Below are positions 46,705-56,735 of a DNA stretch of 64,000 nucleotides, in pieces. The translations under genes were made by a program, and so were the position numbers. Source of the DNA: Pacificispira spongiicola (GTDB lineage: Bacteria > Pseudomonadota > Alphaproteobacteria > UBA8366 > Aestuariispiraceae); NCBI RefSeq assembly GCF_012926505.1, contig NZ_JABBNT010000004.1:434001-498000 (forward strand), in the 5' to 3' direction. Each line of letters begins with the position of its first letter. Positions within the stretch are counted from its first letter, which is position 1. Under the pieces are notes generated by a model that made no database searches, was not told the origin of the DNA, and worked only from the letters and a program-made list of their open reading frames with translations.

Positions 46705-46857
46705 AAGCGCAGCCTCTTTCCCGACGCCGCGGTTTCCGTTATAAAACCTTGTCCCAGAAGGGATGAAGCGTACACAGTCGAACGGCAGAAGGCCGGAGAA
46801 CATGCGCGTGATCGTCATTCCCGAACGTTGCCCCGAAACCAATCCGGGGACCGCCTG

Positions 46858-48687
46858 ATGTGCGGTGTCGCCGGATATATCGGAACGGCCCTGCCGGATG
46901 CGGCGGCGCAGGCGCGTGCCTTCGCGGCCATGGCGCATCGCGGGCCGGATAATCGCGGCGCGCGGGTCGCGTCAATCGGCGACACAGGGGCGGCGCTGTT
47001 GATGCATACGCGTCTGGCGATCATCGACCCCGATCCCCGATCCGCTCAACCGTTTGAAGCCGACGGCTGCATCCTGTCCTATAACGGCGAAATCTATAAT
47101 TATCTCGAACTGCGTGCTGCGTTGGAGGCGCTGGGCCATGCCTTCCGTACCGACAGCGACACGGAAGTCCTGCTGCATGCCTATCTGGAATGGGGGGCGG
47201 ATTGCCTGGACCGGCTGGAAGGCATGTGGGCGCTGGCCATCCTGGACACACGGTCGGGGAAGCTGCTGCTGTCCCGCGATCGGTTCGGGGAAAAGCCGCT
47301 CTATCTGTATCTCCGGAAAGACGGCTTGTACTTCGCGTCGGAGGTGAAGGAACTGGCGGCGTTGAGCGGGGATACCTTCGCGGTGAACGAGGACCGCGTG
47401 CACCGTTTCCTGGCACATGGCTATCGCGCGCTGTTCCGCGACCGATCCTGCTTTTTCGATGGGGTCGACCTGTTTCCCGCCGGGCACTACGCCTGGACCG
47501 ATGCAGCCGGGGCAGCGGAGCCCATTCCCTATTGGCAACCGCGTTTCGCGCCGGTGGAGATGTCGTTCGAGGAAGCGGCCGACCGCGCCGTCGAAGAAAT
47601 CGACCGGGCGATCCGCATCCGGCTTCGGTCCGATGTGCCGATTGCGATCAGCCTGTCCGGGGGCATCGACAGCAATGTGCTGGCCGGGATCGCCGTGCAC
47701 CGTCACGGGCAGCGCCTGCATACCTTTTCGATGCTGGAGGCGGATGCCGCCTTCGACGAAAGCGCGGCGATCCGGCTGGCGGCGGAAGCCTTGGGCACGC
47801 CGCATCACGAAACCCGCGTCGAAAGCGCCGGGTTCCTGGATCGCCTGTCCCGCATGATCCGAAGCTATGACGGGCCGGTCCCGTCGTTGGGCATGTATCT
47901 GGACGGGTTCCTATCGGAAGCCGTGGCGGCGGAAGGCTACAAGGTTCTGATCAACGGCAATGGCGCGGATGAGGTCTTTGCCGGATACTATGACCACTAC
48001 CTTTTCTGGCTCGCGGGGCGCGCGGCGGAGGGCGCCGATTTCGATGCGCTGACAGCCGAATGGAAAGCGTCAATGGGCGCGCATGTCCGCAATCCTCTGC
48101 TGGCCAATCCGCGCGCCTTTATCGATGCGCCGTCGGAACGGGGGCACCTGCATCTGAACGCGCCGACTGTCGCGGACTATCTGAAGCGCCCGGTCGCCGG
48201 GACGTTTGGCGAGACGCCCTATTGCGACGATCTGCTGCGCATGCGGATGCTGAACGAATTGTTGCAGGAAAGCGTGCCGATCCTGACCTGGGCCCATGAC
48301 AGCCACTATATGGCCCATTCCATCGAAAACCGCGCCGCCTATCTGGATCGCGGTTTGATCGATTTCATGCTGACGGTGCCGTCGCGGCACCTGATCCATG
48401 ACGGCTTCACCAAGGCCTTGCTGCGCCGCGCCGGGGAAGGTGTCGTGCCGCCGGAAATCCTGCATCTGAAGAAAAAGACAGGGTTCAACGCGCCGATCGC
48501 GTCTCTGCTGAACCGCGCGGACGCCGATGTGCGGGACCGTTTGCTCTCGGACAGCCCGTTCTGGGACTTGGTGAACCGCGACGCGGCCGCCCGTCTTCTG
48601 GACCCGGCGGTCGATCATGCGGGATTGGACAATTTTCTGTTTTGCCTGACATCCGCCAGGCTGTTCTATGAAACATTCGTCGATTGA
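46858..48687 (+). CDS. Asparagine synthase (glutamine-hydrolysing)-like protein, second copy
   Basis: The 609-residue protein has glutaminase Cys2 (MCGVAGY), HRGPDNRG, NGEIYNY and SGGIDSNVLAGI in the synthetase half. The C-terminal part differs from the copy at 32242 (longer, with GNGADEVFAGYYDHY and SIENRAAYLDRG). Homologues beside glycan or flagellin-modification genes amidate sugars or build modified amino sugars. The methyltransferase gene follows after 28 bases. Upstream ATG 46828 lacks the catalytic N-terminal Cys. Confidence 0.9.
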   Translation: MCGVAGYIGTALPDAAAQARAFAAMAHRGPDNRGARVASIGDTGAALLMHTRLAIIDPDPRSAQPFEADGCILSYNGEIYNYLELRAALEALGHAFRTDSDTEVLLHAYLEWGADCLDRLEGMWALAILDTRSGKLLLSRDRFGEKPLYLYLRKDGLYFASEVKELAALSGDTFAVNEDRVHRFLAHGYRALFRDRSCFFDGVDLFPAGHYAWTDAAGAAEPIPYWQPRFAPVEMSFEEAADRAVEEIDRAIRIRLRSDVPIAISLSGGIDSNVLAGIAVHRHGQRLHTFSMLEADAAFDESAAIRLAAEALGTPHHETRVESAGFLDRLSRMIRSYDGPVPSLGMYLDGFLSEAVAAEGYKVLINGNGADEVFAGYYDHYLFWLAGRAAEGADFDALTAEWKASMGAHVRNPLLANPRAFIDAPSERGHLHLNAPTVADYLKRPVAGTFGETPYCDDLLRMRMLNELLQESVPILTWAHDSHYMAHSIENRAAYLDRGLIDFMLTVPSRHLIHDGFTKALLRRAGEGVVPPEILHLKKKTGFNAPIASLLNRADADVRDRLLSDSPFWDLVNRDAAARLLDPAVDHAGLDNFLFCLTSARLFYETFVD

Positions 48688-48715
48688 CCTAGAGGACTGA
48701 AGGAGAACCTTCGTT

Positions 48716-49762
48716 ATGGAAAAGACCTATCTGCCGCGGCTTCAGGAGTTGAAGAAACTGGCCGCCAATCTGCCGCGCACGCGCTTCATGGCGCTGGCCC
48801 GCATCGATGCGCTGATCCGCATGAATATGGGCTGGGAAGCGCTGCAACTGGATCGGAACCTGCCGGAACATCCGTTCAAGATGGCCTATGATCTGGTCGA
48901 CCGGGCCATCGGCGATTTGGAGGAAGCGGGCAAGATCGCGTTCTGCGACGGCGGCCTGACGTTGGACCACGATCCGCGCGAACAGGCGATGGAAGAAGAA
49001 CACCACGACCTGTTCCAATCCTTATGGGTTCAATTCGACGCGGAGCAATATAAGGAGCGCATCAAACGCTATGACGACCGGCTGCGCTTCAACCACTTGG
49101 ACAAGGGCTTCTTCGACGGCATGCGGGTCGTCGATATGGGCTGCGGCCACGGCAATTTCGACCATGCGATCCTGAATGCGGGCGCAAAGGAAGTGGTCGG
49201 CGTCGATTATGGCGAGGAGTCGATTTCCTATGCCCGGGAGGCGGCGGAACGCCTGAACGTGCCGGAAGGTAAGCTGCGCTTCATCCTGTCCACCGTCTAT
49301 GACGTGCCGGAAGATAGCGGCAGTTTCGACGCCGCCGTTCAGAACGGCGTGTTCCACCACCTGGACGACGAAGACCGCGCCTATCGCGAAATGCACCGGC
49401 TGCTGAAGCCGGGCGGCGTCGCCTGGATTTATACGGAAGGCGAGGGCTCCATCGCCCGCGATCTGTTCCATGTCTCGGTCCAGATTCTGTCCGACGTCCC
49501 GGCCAAATTGGTGCAGTCGCATCTGGCCCATTTGGGCATGTCGATCAACAAGCGTTACCATCTGGGCGACGGGTTGAAAGCCGTCTACCGGGCCTGTTCC
49601 TGGGACAATATCACGGGCCGTCTGTCGGAAATCGGCTTCGGCGAATTCAAACGCCTGATCGGTGGGTTCGATACCGATTTGGACGTCACAGACGCAGACC
49701 CATACGCCCGCGAAAAATTCGGGGAGGCGGATATCCGCCTGTTGGCGACGAAGGTGCGGTGA
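48716..49762 (+). CDS. Class I SAM-dependent methyltransferase
   Basis: The 348-residue protein has an N-terminal helical domain (1-105) that may bind substrate, and a SAM domain with VVDMGCGHGNFD (about 140-151), VDYGEESI and the FHHLDDEDRAYREMHRLLKP post-motif. It probably acts together with the preceding asparagine synthase-like enzyme on a glycan or small molecule; this is inferred from 28-base spacing only. Confidence 0.88.
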   Translation: MEKTYLPRLQELKKLAANLPRTRFMALARIDALIRMNMGWEALQLDRNLPEHPFKMAYDLVDRAIGDLEEAGKIAFCDGGLTLDHDPREQAMEEEHHDLFQSLWVQFDAEQYKERIKRYDDRLRFNHLDKGFFDGMRVVDMGCGHGNFDHAILNAGAKEVVGVDYGEESISYAREAAERLNVPEGKLRFILSTVYDVPEDSGSFDAAVQNGVFHHLDDEDRAYREMHRLLKPGGVAWIYTEGEGSIARDLFHVSVQILSDVPAKLVQSHLAHLGMSINKRYHLGDGLKAVYRACSWDNITGRLSEIGFGEFKRLIGGFDTDLDVTDADPYAREKFGEADIRLLATKVR

Positions 49763-49844
49763 CGAAACTGTAATCTGACTGCGATCTTTTTCGTGTAGGA
49801 TGCGGTTAAGGAATAACTCGACCCAATTCCTGGTGGGGAAGGCA

Positions 49845-50405
49845 ATGCCGTCGAGTATGCACGATATCGATTTCGATGCCGCCTTGGAGCGTACGGAACT
49901 GCAAACCGGTTACCGCTATTGGTGCCGGTTGGACCGGTCAGCCGGTGTTCCGGCGCTGCATGATCTCGATCCGCTGGAGATCGTCAAAATTCTGCCGTTG
50001 GTGAATCTGGTCGATGTCGTGACGCCGCCGGGCGGCGGATATCGGTTCCGGCATCGGCTGGTCGGCACCGGTTTGGTCGACCGCTTCCGGGCGGAGCATA
50101 CGGGGCAATGGTTCGACGACCTGTATACGCCGGAACATCTTGCCCGACAGCTTCCGTTCTATCGTTCGGCAATCGAGGATCGAACACCGACGGTGGGCGA
50201 TGTCAGCCTGGACGTGGAGGGCAGATGGACACTGTCCTATCGGCGTTTGATCCTGCCGATGACGGAGGGGGACGGCGCGGTGACATGCCTGATGCTGATC
50301 TTTGCCTTTTTCACCGGCGAGGGTCGTTTGGTCTTAACCGACGATGGATTGCCGTTGCACCAGCCGGGGCGTGGCTCACGGCGCAGTATCGGCACGACCC
50401 CCTAA
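49845..50405 (+). CDS. PAS_5-domain protein
   Basis: The 186-residue protein fits the PAS_5 family (PF07310), found in many alphaproteobacteria: LHDLDPLEIVKILPLVNLVDVV followed by RFRHRLVGTGLVDRF, then HTGQWFDDL. It is likely a cytoplasmic sensor of unknown ligand. GGGGAAGG lies before ATG 49845. It converges with the chemoreceptor gene. Confidence 0.82.
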   Translation: MPSSMHDIDFDAALERTELQTGYRYWCRLDRSAGVPALHDLDPLEIVKILPLVNLVDVVTPPGGGYRFRHRLVGTGLVDRFRAEHTGQWFDDLYTPEHLARQLPFYRSAIEDRTPTVGDVSLDVEGRWTLSYRRLILPMTEGDGAVTCLMLIFAFFTGEGRLVLTDDGLPLHQPGRGSRRSIGTTP

Positions 50406-50408
50406 AGA

Positions 50409-50433
50409 AAAGCCCCCCGTTCCGGGCGGGTTT
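50409..50433. terminator. Imperfect GC-rich hairpin between convergent genes
   Basis: An A-tract, C-rich run, short loop, G-rich run and T-tract in order (AAAGCCCCCC to GGGCGGGTTT) suggest a bidirectional terminator. Pairing is imperfect with a bulge. Confidence 0.35.
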
Positions 50434-50454
50434 CTCCAAATAGTGCGGTTCTCG

Positions 50455-52167
50455 TCAGGACGATAGTTTCTTCAGGAAACCGTCGACCTCGTTCCGCAAT
50501 TCGCCAACGGTGCTGGCCAGTTGCGCGGACGCGGATTCGACCTTTCCGGCGCCGTCGCGGTTGTCGCGAGCCTTGCGGCGGACATTGTCGATGACCCCGG
50601 CAACACCTGTCGTGGAGCTGTGCGCGTCGTCCACATTCGTGGAGATACGCTGCGTCGCTTGCGCCTGATCGTCGACCAGTCCGGCCATCTCTTCGGAACT
50701 GGCACTGAAGCGCTGGATCGTCGCGACGATATCGGCGATGGCGCTTCCCGCTTCCTGGATCGCTGTCTGGATGGAGGTGATCTGGTCGGCGATCTCGCCG
50801 GTGGCGTTGGCGGTCTGCGTCGCCAAGCCCTTGACCTCGTTCGCGACGACGGCGAAGCCCTTGCCGGCCTCTCCGGCGCGGGCGGCCTCGATCGTCGCGT
50901 TCAGGGCCAGTAGGTTGGTTTGTTCCGCGATGTCGTTGATCAGTTTCACGACCTCACCGACCCGGTCCGCGGCCTGTTGCAGTCCGACGACGCGGGCATT
51001 GACGCTTTCCGCTTCCTTTGCCGCGTCCTGTGCCTGCTTTGCAGAGGCACCGGACCGATGGCCGATATCCTGAATGGAACTGTAGAGTTGCGTCGTGGCG
51101 GAGGAGATTTCCGTGACCTTCTGCGCCGCGATTTCGGATGTCCGCGCGACCTCGTCGGCCAATGTCTGCAGATCGCCCGCATTGGCGACGATTACCTTTG
51201 TGGCGTCGTCTCCGGTGCGGCTGACCTTGTCCAGGTCCTGCAGGATGCGACCGACGGAATCCCGGAACTGTTGCGCCGTTGTTTGCAGAAGCGCCTTCTT
51301 TTCCTGTTCCGCCTTCGCGGCGGTTTCCGCCTGACGGGCCTCCATTTCCGCCTTTTCCTGGGCGTTGCCCCGGAAAACGTCCAGGGCCTTGGCCATGATA
51401 CCGACCTCGTCGGATCGCGAAAGATAGGGAATTTCCGTACGGACATCGCCATGGGAGACTCGTTCCATGGCCCCGGCCAGATGGTGCAGGGGGCGGATCG
51501 ACAGGCGCACCAGAAGTAAGGCAATCACGGCGCAGACGATCATGCTGATCGCTGCCGCGATGAGGATGCCCGTTACGATAATGTCCATGGTGGCGGTGAT
51601 GTTCGATTGAAGCACACCGGCATAAAGGATGCCGATAACCTTGCCCGCATTGTCGAAAATCGGCTGATAGATCGTGTAGTAGTCTTTACCCAGGATCGTC
51701 GCTTCACCCGAATAGGTTTCGCCGCGCAGCATATAGGGATAGACGCGGCCCTTCTGGCCCAGTTGGGTGCCGACCGCGCGGTTGCCGTCGTCTTTGATGA
51801 TATTCGTCGTCTTGCGCCAGAAGTCTTTCGAGTCCTCTTCCCAGGCGAAAACCGTCGCGGTTTCCCCGGTGACGCTGCCGATTTCGTCGATCATGTCGTG
51901 ATTTTCGAAGACCGGAATTGCGGGCAGGGTCAATTTCGAGACCTTACCGTCTGCCGAAATCTGGAACTTCGTTTCCGGAACCGTTTTCCGCAAAAGGACG
52001 GCGGCCGTTCGCAAGCTCGCATTCTGCTGTTCGATGACCTGATTGGCCATTTCCCGTTCCAGAATAAAGATCGCGCTGCCACCGACGGCGGCGGCGGCGA
52101 GGAAAATCAAACAGAGGACCGTAAGCAGAAACTGGACGCGTAGCGAAAGGGCTTGCCGAAAGCGCAT
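50455..52167 (-). CDS. Transmembrane methyl-accepting chemotaxis protein (Cache-HAMP-MA)
   Basis: The 570-residue receptor has helices at about 10-36 and 195-222 framing a periplasmic single Cache-type sensor (about 40-190, with [20 protein letters not shown], a Cache hallmark), then HAMP (about 222-275) and an MA domain (about 300-560) with [19 protein letters not shown]. Cache3/2 receptors bind small carboxylates or amines. It is the only transmembrane chemoreceptor here. It is well separated from ettA by a terminator. Confidence 0.92.
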   Translation of the reverse strand: MRFRQALSLRVQFLLTVLCLIFLAAAAVGGSAIFILEREMANQVIEQQNASLRTAAVLLRKTVPETKFQISADGKVSKLTLPAIPVFENHDMIDEIGSVTGETATVFAWEEDSKDFWRKTTNIIKDDGNRAVGTQLGQKGRVYPYMLRGETYSGEATILGKDYYTIYQPIFDNAGKVIGILYAGVLQSNITATMDIIVTGILIAAAISMIVCAVIALLLVRLSIRPLHHLAGAMERVSHGDVRTEIPYLSRSDEVGIMAKALDVFRGNAQEKAEMEARQAETAAKAEQEKKALLQTTAQQFRDSVGRILQDLDKVSRTGDDATKVIVANAGDLQTLADEVARTSEIAAQKVTEISSATTQLYSSIQDIGHRSGASAKQAQDAAKEAESVNARVVGLQQAADRVGEVVKLINDIAEQTNLLALNATIEAARAGEAGKGFAVVANEVKGLATQTANATGEIADQITSIQTAIQEAGSAIADIVATIQRFSASSEEMAGLVDDQAQATQRISTNVDDAHSSTTGVAGVIDNVRRKARDNRDGAGKVESASAQLASTVGELRNEVDGFLKKLSS

Positions 52168-52252
52168 GGATCCATCCCATTTTATACGATCGCAAGTTCC
52201 CCATATTCTTGTTTAGACAAGGTTAGTTAACAAAAGCTTCCGTCGGGAAGCA

Positions 52253-52276
52253 AAAAGGGCCCCGAGGGGCCCTTTT
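52253..52276. terminator. Bidirectional intrinsic terminator downstream of ettA
   Basis: A perfect 11-base-pair stem (AAAAGGGCCCC and GGGGCCCTTTT) with a 2-base apex gives T-tracts on both strands. It ends the ettA transcript. Confidence 0.88.
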
Positions 52277-52304
52277 CGTCAGTAATTCGCACAAATGGAA
52301 TGTA

Positions 52305-53990
52305 TTATCGTTCCATCCGGCGGTATTTGATGCGGTGCGGCTGGTCCGCTTCGACGCCCAGGCGGCGCTTGCGGTCGGCCTCGTAATCGGCGTAGTTGCC
52401 TTCGAACCAGACGACCTGACTGTCGCCTTCATAGGCCAGGATATGGGTCGCCAGACGGTCGAGGAACCAGCGATCGTGCGAGATGACCACGGCGCAGCCG
52501 GGGAAGGTGCCCAGGGCTTCTTCCAACGCGCGCAGGGTATCGACGTCCAAATCGTTGGTCGGTTCGTCAAGCAGCAGGACGTTGGCGCCGGTCTTCAGCA
52601 TTTTGGCGAGGTGAACGCGGTTGCGCTCCCCACCCGACAGCTGACCGACCTTCTTCTGCTGGTCCGGGCCCTTGAAGTTGAACCCGCCGACATAGGCACG
52701 GCTCTGCACTTTGCGTTTGCCCAGTTCGATGATGTCCTGACCGTCGGACACTTCGTCCCAGACCGTCTTGTTCGGGTCCAGCTTGTCGCGCGACTGGTCG
52801 ACATAGCCGAGCTTCACGGTCTCGCCGAGACGGATCGACCCGCTGTCCGGCGTGTCCTGACCGGTGATCATGCGGAACAGCGTCGTCTTACCGGCGCCGT
52901 TCGGGCCGATGATGCCGACAATGCCGCCCGGCGGCAGGCGGAAGCTGAGGCCATCCATCAGCAGCTTGCCGTCATAGGCCTTGGTCAGACCTTCGGCCTC
53001 GATCACGACACCGCCCAGACGCGGGCCCGGCGGAATGATGATCTGCGCCTCGGCGTTCGACTTTTCGGCTTCTTCGGCTTCGCGCACCAAATCGTCATAG
53101 GCCTGAATACGCGCCTTCGATTTCGTCTGACGGCCCCGTGCAGAGGCGTTGACCCATTCGCGTTCCGCTTCGATGCTGCGGATGCGGGCGCTTTGATCCC
53201 GGCTTTCCTGCGCCAAACGCTTCTGCTTCTGCTCCAGCCAGGAGGTGTAGTTTCCCTCGTAGGGAATACCGCGACCGCGGTCGAGTTCCAGAATCCAGCC
53301 GGTGACGTTGTCCAGGAAGTAGCGGTCGTGGGTGATCATTACGACGGTGCCTGGATAATCGGCCAGGAAGCGTTGAAGCCACGCGACGCTTTCGGCATCC
53401 AGGTGGTTGGTCGGTTCGTCGAGCAGCAGCATGTCCGGGCGGCTCAACAGCAGGCGGCAGAGCGCGACGCGGCGCTTCTCGCCGCCGGACAGATTGGCGA
53501 CGTTCCAGTCGGCGGGCGGGCAGCGCAGGGCATCCATCGCGACCTCGACGCGGGAATCAAGGTCCCAGGCGTCGGCGACGTCGATCTTTTCCTGAAGTTC
53601 CGCCTGTTCGGCCATCAGGGTCATCATTTCGTCGTCATCGGTGACTTCGCCCAGTTTCATCGACACGTCGTTGAAACGGTCGACGATGGCCTTCAGGTCG
53701 CCCAGGCCTTCCATCGCGTTTTCGGCGACGGTCTTGCTGTCGTCCAACTGCGGTTCCTGCGCCAGGTAACCGATCTTGACGCCGTCGGCGGACCAGGCCT
53801 CGCCGGTAAACTCGGTGTCGATGCCGGCCATAATCTTCAGCAGCGTGGACTTACCCGCGCCGTTGACGCCCAGCACACCGATCTTCGCGCCGGGCAGGAA
53901 TTGAAGGTTGATGTCCTTCAGGACTTCCTTGCCGCCCGGATAGGCCTTGCCCAGATTGTGCATGCCGAAAACGTACTGATAGGAGGCCAT
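52305..53990 (-). CDS. ettA: Energy-dependent translational throttle protein EttA (ABC-F)
   Basis: EttA is an ABC-F ATPase that binds the ribosomal E site and gates the first translation step by energy state. The 561-residue protein has two ABC domains with Walker A GVNGAGKST and GPNGAGKTT, the LSGGE signature twice, and the ABC-F linker between them. The opening FGMHNLGKAYPGGK is EttA-specific. Length matches E. coli EttA (555). Confidence 0.96.
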   Translation of the reverse strand: MASYQYVFGMHNLGKAYPGGKEVLKDINLQFLPGAKIGVLGVNGAGKSTLLKIMAGIDTEFTGEAWSADGVKIGYLAQEPQLDDSKTVAENAMEGLGDLKAIVDRFNDVSMKLGEVTDDDEMMTLMAEQAELQEKIDVADAWDLDSRVEVAMDALRCPPADWNVANLSGGEKRRVALCRLLLSRPDMLLLDEPTNHLDAESVAWLQRFLADYPGTVVMITHDRYFLDNVTGWILELDRGRGIPYEGNYTSWLEQKQKRLAQESRDQSARIRSIEAEREWVNASARGRQTKSKARIQAYDDLVREAEEAEKSNAEAQIIIPPGPRLGGVVIEAEGLTKAYDGKLLMDGLSFRLPPGGIVGIIGPNGAGKTTLFRMITGQDTPDSGSIRLGETVKLGYVDQSRDKLDPNKTVWDEVSDGQDIIELGKRKVQSRAYVGGFNFKGPDQQKKVGQLSGGERNRVHLAKMLKTGANVLLLDEPTNDLDVDTLRALEEALGTFPGCAVVISHDRWFLDRLATHILAYEGDSQVVWFEGNYADYEADRKRRLGVEADQPHRIKYRRMER

Positions 53991-54129
53991 GTCGCCGCAA
54001 CTCCTGCTTGTCGGAAAATCTCTTAGGGCCGGAAAATCCGGCCATGCGTGCGGGTTTTAGCGGAAGCGGGGCGTCAGGGCAATCGGTAGCCGACCAATGC
54101 TCTAAGAAGATGAAAAACAAATTTTCGCT

Positions 54130-54146
54130 GTACGGTATAGTCGTAC
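54130..54146. promoter_or_regulatory. Dyad upstream of the GNAT-LuxR pair
   Basis: GTACG-gtatagt-CGTAC is a perfect 5-base dyad with a 7-base centre, 30-46 bases before the GNAT start. Its spacing and core resemble lux boxes. It could be the site of the LuxR-like protein encoded by the second gene. Confidence 0.35.
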
Positions 54147-54175
54147 TTCCATCAAACCGAGAGGAGGGGTAGGAT

Positions 54176-54766
54176 ATGGCTACCAATTTCAACCGTGGCG
54201 ATATTAGCGTGCATGTCGCGTCAACCATTGAAGACCTGATCGCGTGCCAAAGAATCCGGTCGGCGTGCTTTATGAGCGGGGCAGAACCGGAACCCTATAT
54301 GGAACAGTTCGACGGCAATGATTTTTCCTCCGCGACGCATCTGGTCGCGAGCCGGAAGGGCGTGCCCGTCGGCAGTATGCGTATCCGCATCTTGAATTGC
54401 GGGGAAGCGGCGGAAGCGACCTGGGAAAAGCTGTCCGTCCTTCCGGGGGAACGCGGGTCCCTTGCGGTGCTGAACGCGCTGGCATGGGGCGCCGTGCAAT
54501 ATTCGGCGTTGAAAGGGGTGACGACGGTTTGGGGGCTGGCCCGCGATCCGCGCGTCATGAAATTCTGGAAGCGAACGTTGAACGGCGTGGTGACCGACGA
54601 TCCGCCGATCCGGTATGAGGATCGCGAATATGTCCATATCCGTGTCGATCTGCGTCCCTATGCCGAGACGGGGCCGCGTGTTCGGTTGGAGGAGATCGAA
54701 CCCGATCTTTTCTCTCGTCGGATGCGCGCCATTGCGGCCCAAACAGAGCATAGGGCCGTTGCATGA
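54176..54766 (+). CDS. GNAT-fold acyltransferase (possible signal synthase)
   Basis: The 196-residue protein belongs to a GNAT-type family with FDGNDFSSATHLVA (45-58) and GVPVGSMRIRILN (62-74). The family recalls the GNAT fold of acyl-homoserine lactone synthases: an Arg before the substrate segment (Arg26/28), a DxxxD-like FDGND, and the R-x-R after the beta-4 strand. It is not LuxI by sequence. The next gene, overlapping by ATGA, encodes a LuxR-like protein, so it may make a signal that the partner detects. GGAGGGG precedes the ATG. Confidence 0.72.
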   Translation: MATNFNRGDISVHVASTIEDLIACQRIRSACFMSGAEPEPYMEQFDGNDFSSATHLVASRKGVPVGSMRIRILNCGEAAEATWEKLSVLPGERGSLAVLNALAWGAVQYSALKGVTTVWGLARDPRVMKFWKRTLNGVVTDDPPIRYEDREYVHIRVDLRPYAETGPRVRLEEIEPDLFSRRMRAIAAQTEHRAVA

Positions 54767-55551
54767 TCGATCCGGGTAAGCTGTTTCAGTCCATTTATCA
54801 GGCCTGCGACCCATCCGACGTAGAAATCGTTCTGCGTCGGATGGGCGTGACCCATATGTTCTGGCAGGCCTGGGGGCCGGAAATGTTGTACACATGGGAT
54901 AGGGTCCCGCCGGGCTTCTTCTCCCTGTATTACGGTTTGGATTCCGACCGCCATTGCCCTCTGGCCAATGCGGCGCGGGCCGGTTGGATCTGTTTTACCT
55001 TCGATCAGGCGCGCGACGCGTTTTGCAAAAGCCAGGACGCCCGTGACGCGACCACGATCTGGACCAATTTCGGCATGCCGGACGGGGTGTGTACGGTCCA
55101 TGGCTATGGCGATCGCCGGTGCGTTCTGGTCACGGCGGTGGAAAAGGGGCAGGGCGCAAAGCTGATCGCCGACTATCAGCCCTTGTTGGCGGCGGCGTCG
55201 GCGCGGCTCGATATGTTGCTGCGCGATAAGCTGGACACGCTCTATAAGGCGTCGCGGTTGCGCGGGCTTCTGTCCCCGACGGAGGTCGCGACGATCCGGG
55301 CGCAAATCGACTTCCCGCATTTCACGGCGCGTCAGCAGGCGGACTATCTGAAAGTGTCGCCCCGCACCTTGCAGAGCCGCCATGCCAATATTGCGCGGAA
55401 GCTTGGCGTGTCGACCTTCCCCGGCGCAATCGTCGTCGCCCTGCGTCAGAAGGAACTGCATGGCGGAACCGACCCGAATCCGCCGGAAGGCGGAGAAGGG
55501 GTGGGTTCCCTCGCCCCGTCGGCTTCGGCGCAGCAGCGAGATTCGGCGTAA
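54763..55551 (+). CDS. LuxR-type regulator with autoinducer-binding-like domain
   Basis: The 262-residue protein has an N-terminal autoinducer-binding-like domain (about 15-150), with SLYYGLDSDRHCPLANAA and the GMPDGVCTVHGYG pattern that in LuxR ends the ligand pocket, and a C-terminal HTH (about 170-230: LSPTEVATIRA, QADYLKVSPRTLQSRHANI). The HTH is less like classical LuxR than usual. It is translationally coupled to the GNAT gene (ATGA). The last ~30 residues are Gly/Pro-rich and look disordered. Confidence 0.75.
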   Translation: MIDPGKLFQSIYQACDPSDVEIVLRRMGVTHMFWQAWGPEMLYTWDRVPPGFFSLYYGLDSDRHCPLANAARAGWICFTFDQARDAFCKSQDARDATTIWTNFGMPDGVCTVHGYGDRRCVLVTAVEKGQGAKLIADYQPLLAAASARLDMLLRDKLDTLYKASRLRGLLSPTEVATIRAQIDFPHFTARQQADYLKVSPRTLQSRHANIARKLGVSTFPGAIVVALRQKELHGGTDPNPPEGGEGVGSLAPSASAQQRDSA

Positions 55552-55613
55552 CGGCGGCTTGTTTCCCGATCCTGTTTCGGGCAAGCAGGGATGGCCTATC
55601 GTGGGGAATGCCG

Positions 55614-56579
55614 ATGTCCTTTTCCGAAAACCCACTTGTCGCCGGTCGCAGTATCGGCGCGGCCCCGCCGCCGGAACCGACGGGAAGCCTGCTGTTTGCG
55701 GCGCTGTGGATGATGGGGGCGCTTTCGTCCTTTGCCCTGATGGCCGTGGCCGGGCGGGAGGTGTCGCACGAGATCGATACGTTCCAGTTGATGTTCTATC
55801 GCAGTTTGCTCGGCGTCATTATTATCGTCGCGATCGGGGCGGTACTGCCCGGTGGCTTGAGCCGTTTCAAGACGCAGCGATTGGGCATGCATTTCAGTCG
55901 GAACGTGCTGCATTTCGTCGGGCAGTTCTGCTGGTTTTATGCCATCGCGCTGATTACGTTGGCGGAAGTCTTCGCCCTGGAGTTCACCACGCCGATCTGG
56001 GTCGCGTTGCTGGCGCCGCTGTTCCTGTCGGAACGGATGACGGTGGGACGCGGGGTCGCCGTTGCGTTGGGCTTCGCCGGGGTCATTATCGTGTTGCGGC
56101 CCGGCATCACGGCACTGGAAGCCGGGCATATCGCCATGCTGTCCGGCGCCGTCGGGTTCGCCTTTTCCTTCATGCTGACCAAGAAATTGAGCCGCACCGA
56201 CAGGCCGTTGACGATCCTGTTCTGGATGGCGCTGATGCAGGCGCCGATGGGACTGATCGGATCGCTGGGCGATGTGACGCTGCCGGGGCCGATGCTGGCC
56301 ATATGGCTGATCCTGGTAACCGTCTGCGGATTGAGCGCGCATTTCTGCACGGCACAGGCCTTCCGCTGGGCGGATGCAACCGCGGTCGCCCCGATCGATT
56401 TCTTCCGTCTGCCGTTGATCGCTGTTGTCGGCATGGTGCTTTATGCCGAACCGCTGGACCCGTTTGTGTTTATCGGCGGCGCGGTGATCCTCACCGGTAA
56501 CTGGTTCAATATCTGGTACGAACACCGCAAGCGACAGGCGTCGGAAGGTCGACTCCCGAAGGCCCGCGGCGATCTATGA
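55614..56579 (+). CDS. DMT-superfamily (EamA) transporter
   Basis: The ~321-residue protein has two EamA domains and about ten helices. Typical DMT/EamA segments include FYRSLLGVIIIV and EFTTPIWVALLAPLFLSERMT (first repeat) and FFRLPLIAVVGMVLYAEPLDP (second repeat). Substrates are metabolites or drugs. ATG 55614 with GGGGA upstream is preferred over ATG 55608. Confidence 0.9.
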   Translation: MSFSENPLVAGRSIGAAPPPEPTGSLLFAALWMMGALSSFALMAVAGREVSHEIDTFQLMFYRSLLGVIIIVAIGAVLPGGLSRFKTQRLGMHFSRNVLHFVGQFCWFYAIALITLAEVFALEFTTPIWVALLAPLFLSERMTVGRGVAVALGFAGVIIVLRPGITALEAGHIAMLSGAVGFAFSFMLTKKLSRTDRPLTILFWMALMQAPMGLIGSLGDVTLPGPMLAIWLILVTVCGLSAHFCTAQAFRWADATAVAPIDFFRLPLIAVVGMVLYAEPLDPFVFIGGAVILTGNWFNIWYEHRKRQASEGRLPKARGDL

Positions 56580-56735
56580 TCACCTTTGGTACCGGTCCGC
56601 CGGAATGAGATTGACGCATTGGACGCGTAACAGTGTTAAAACACCGGCGGACTTTCTCGCTATGGTCTCCAAACTACGGACTTGATTTCATTTTTCGCAT
56701 CGCCGAAGTACTATGGCACGGAGGACGGTGCGATC

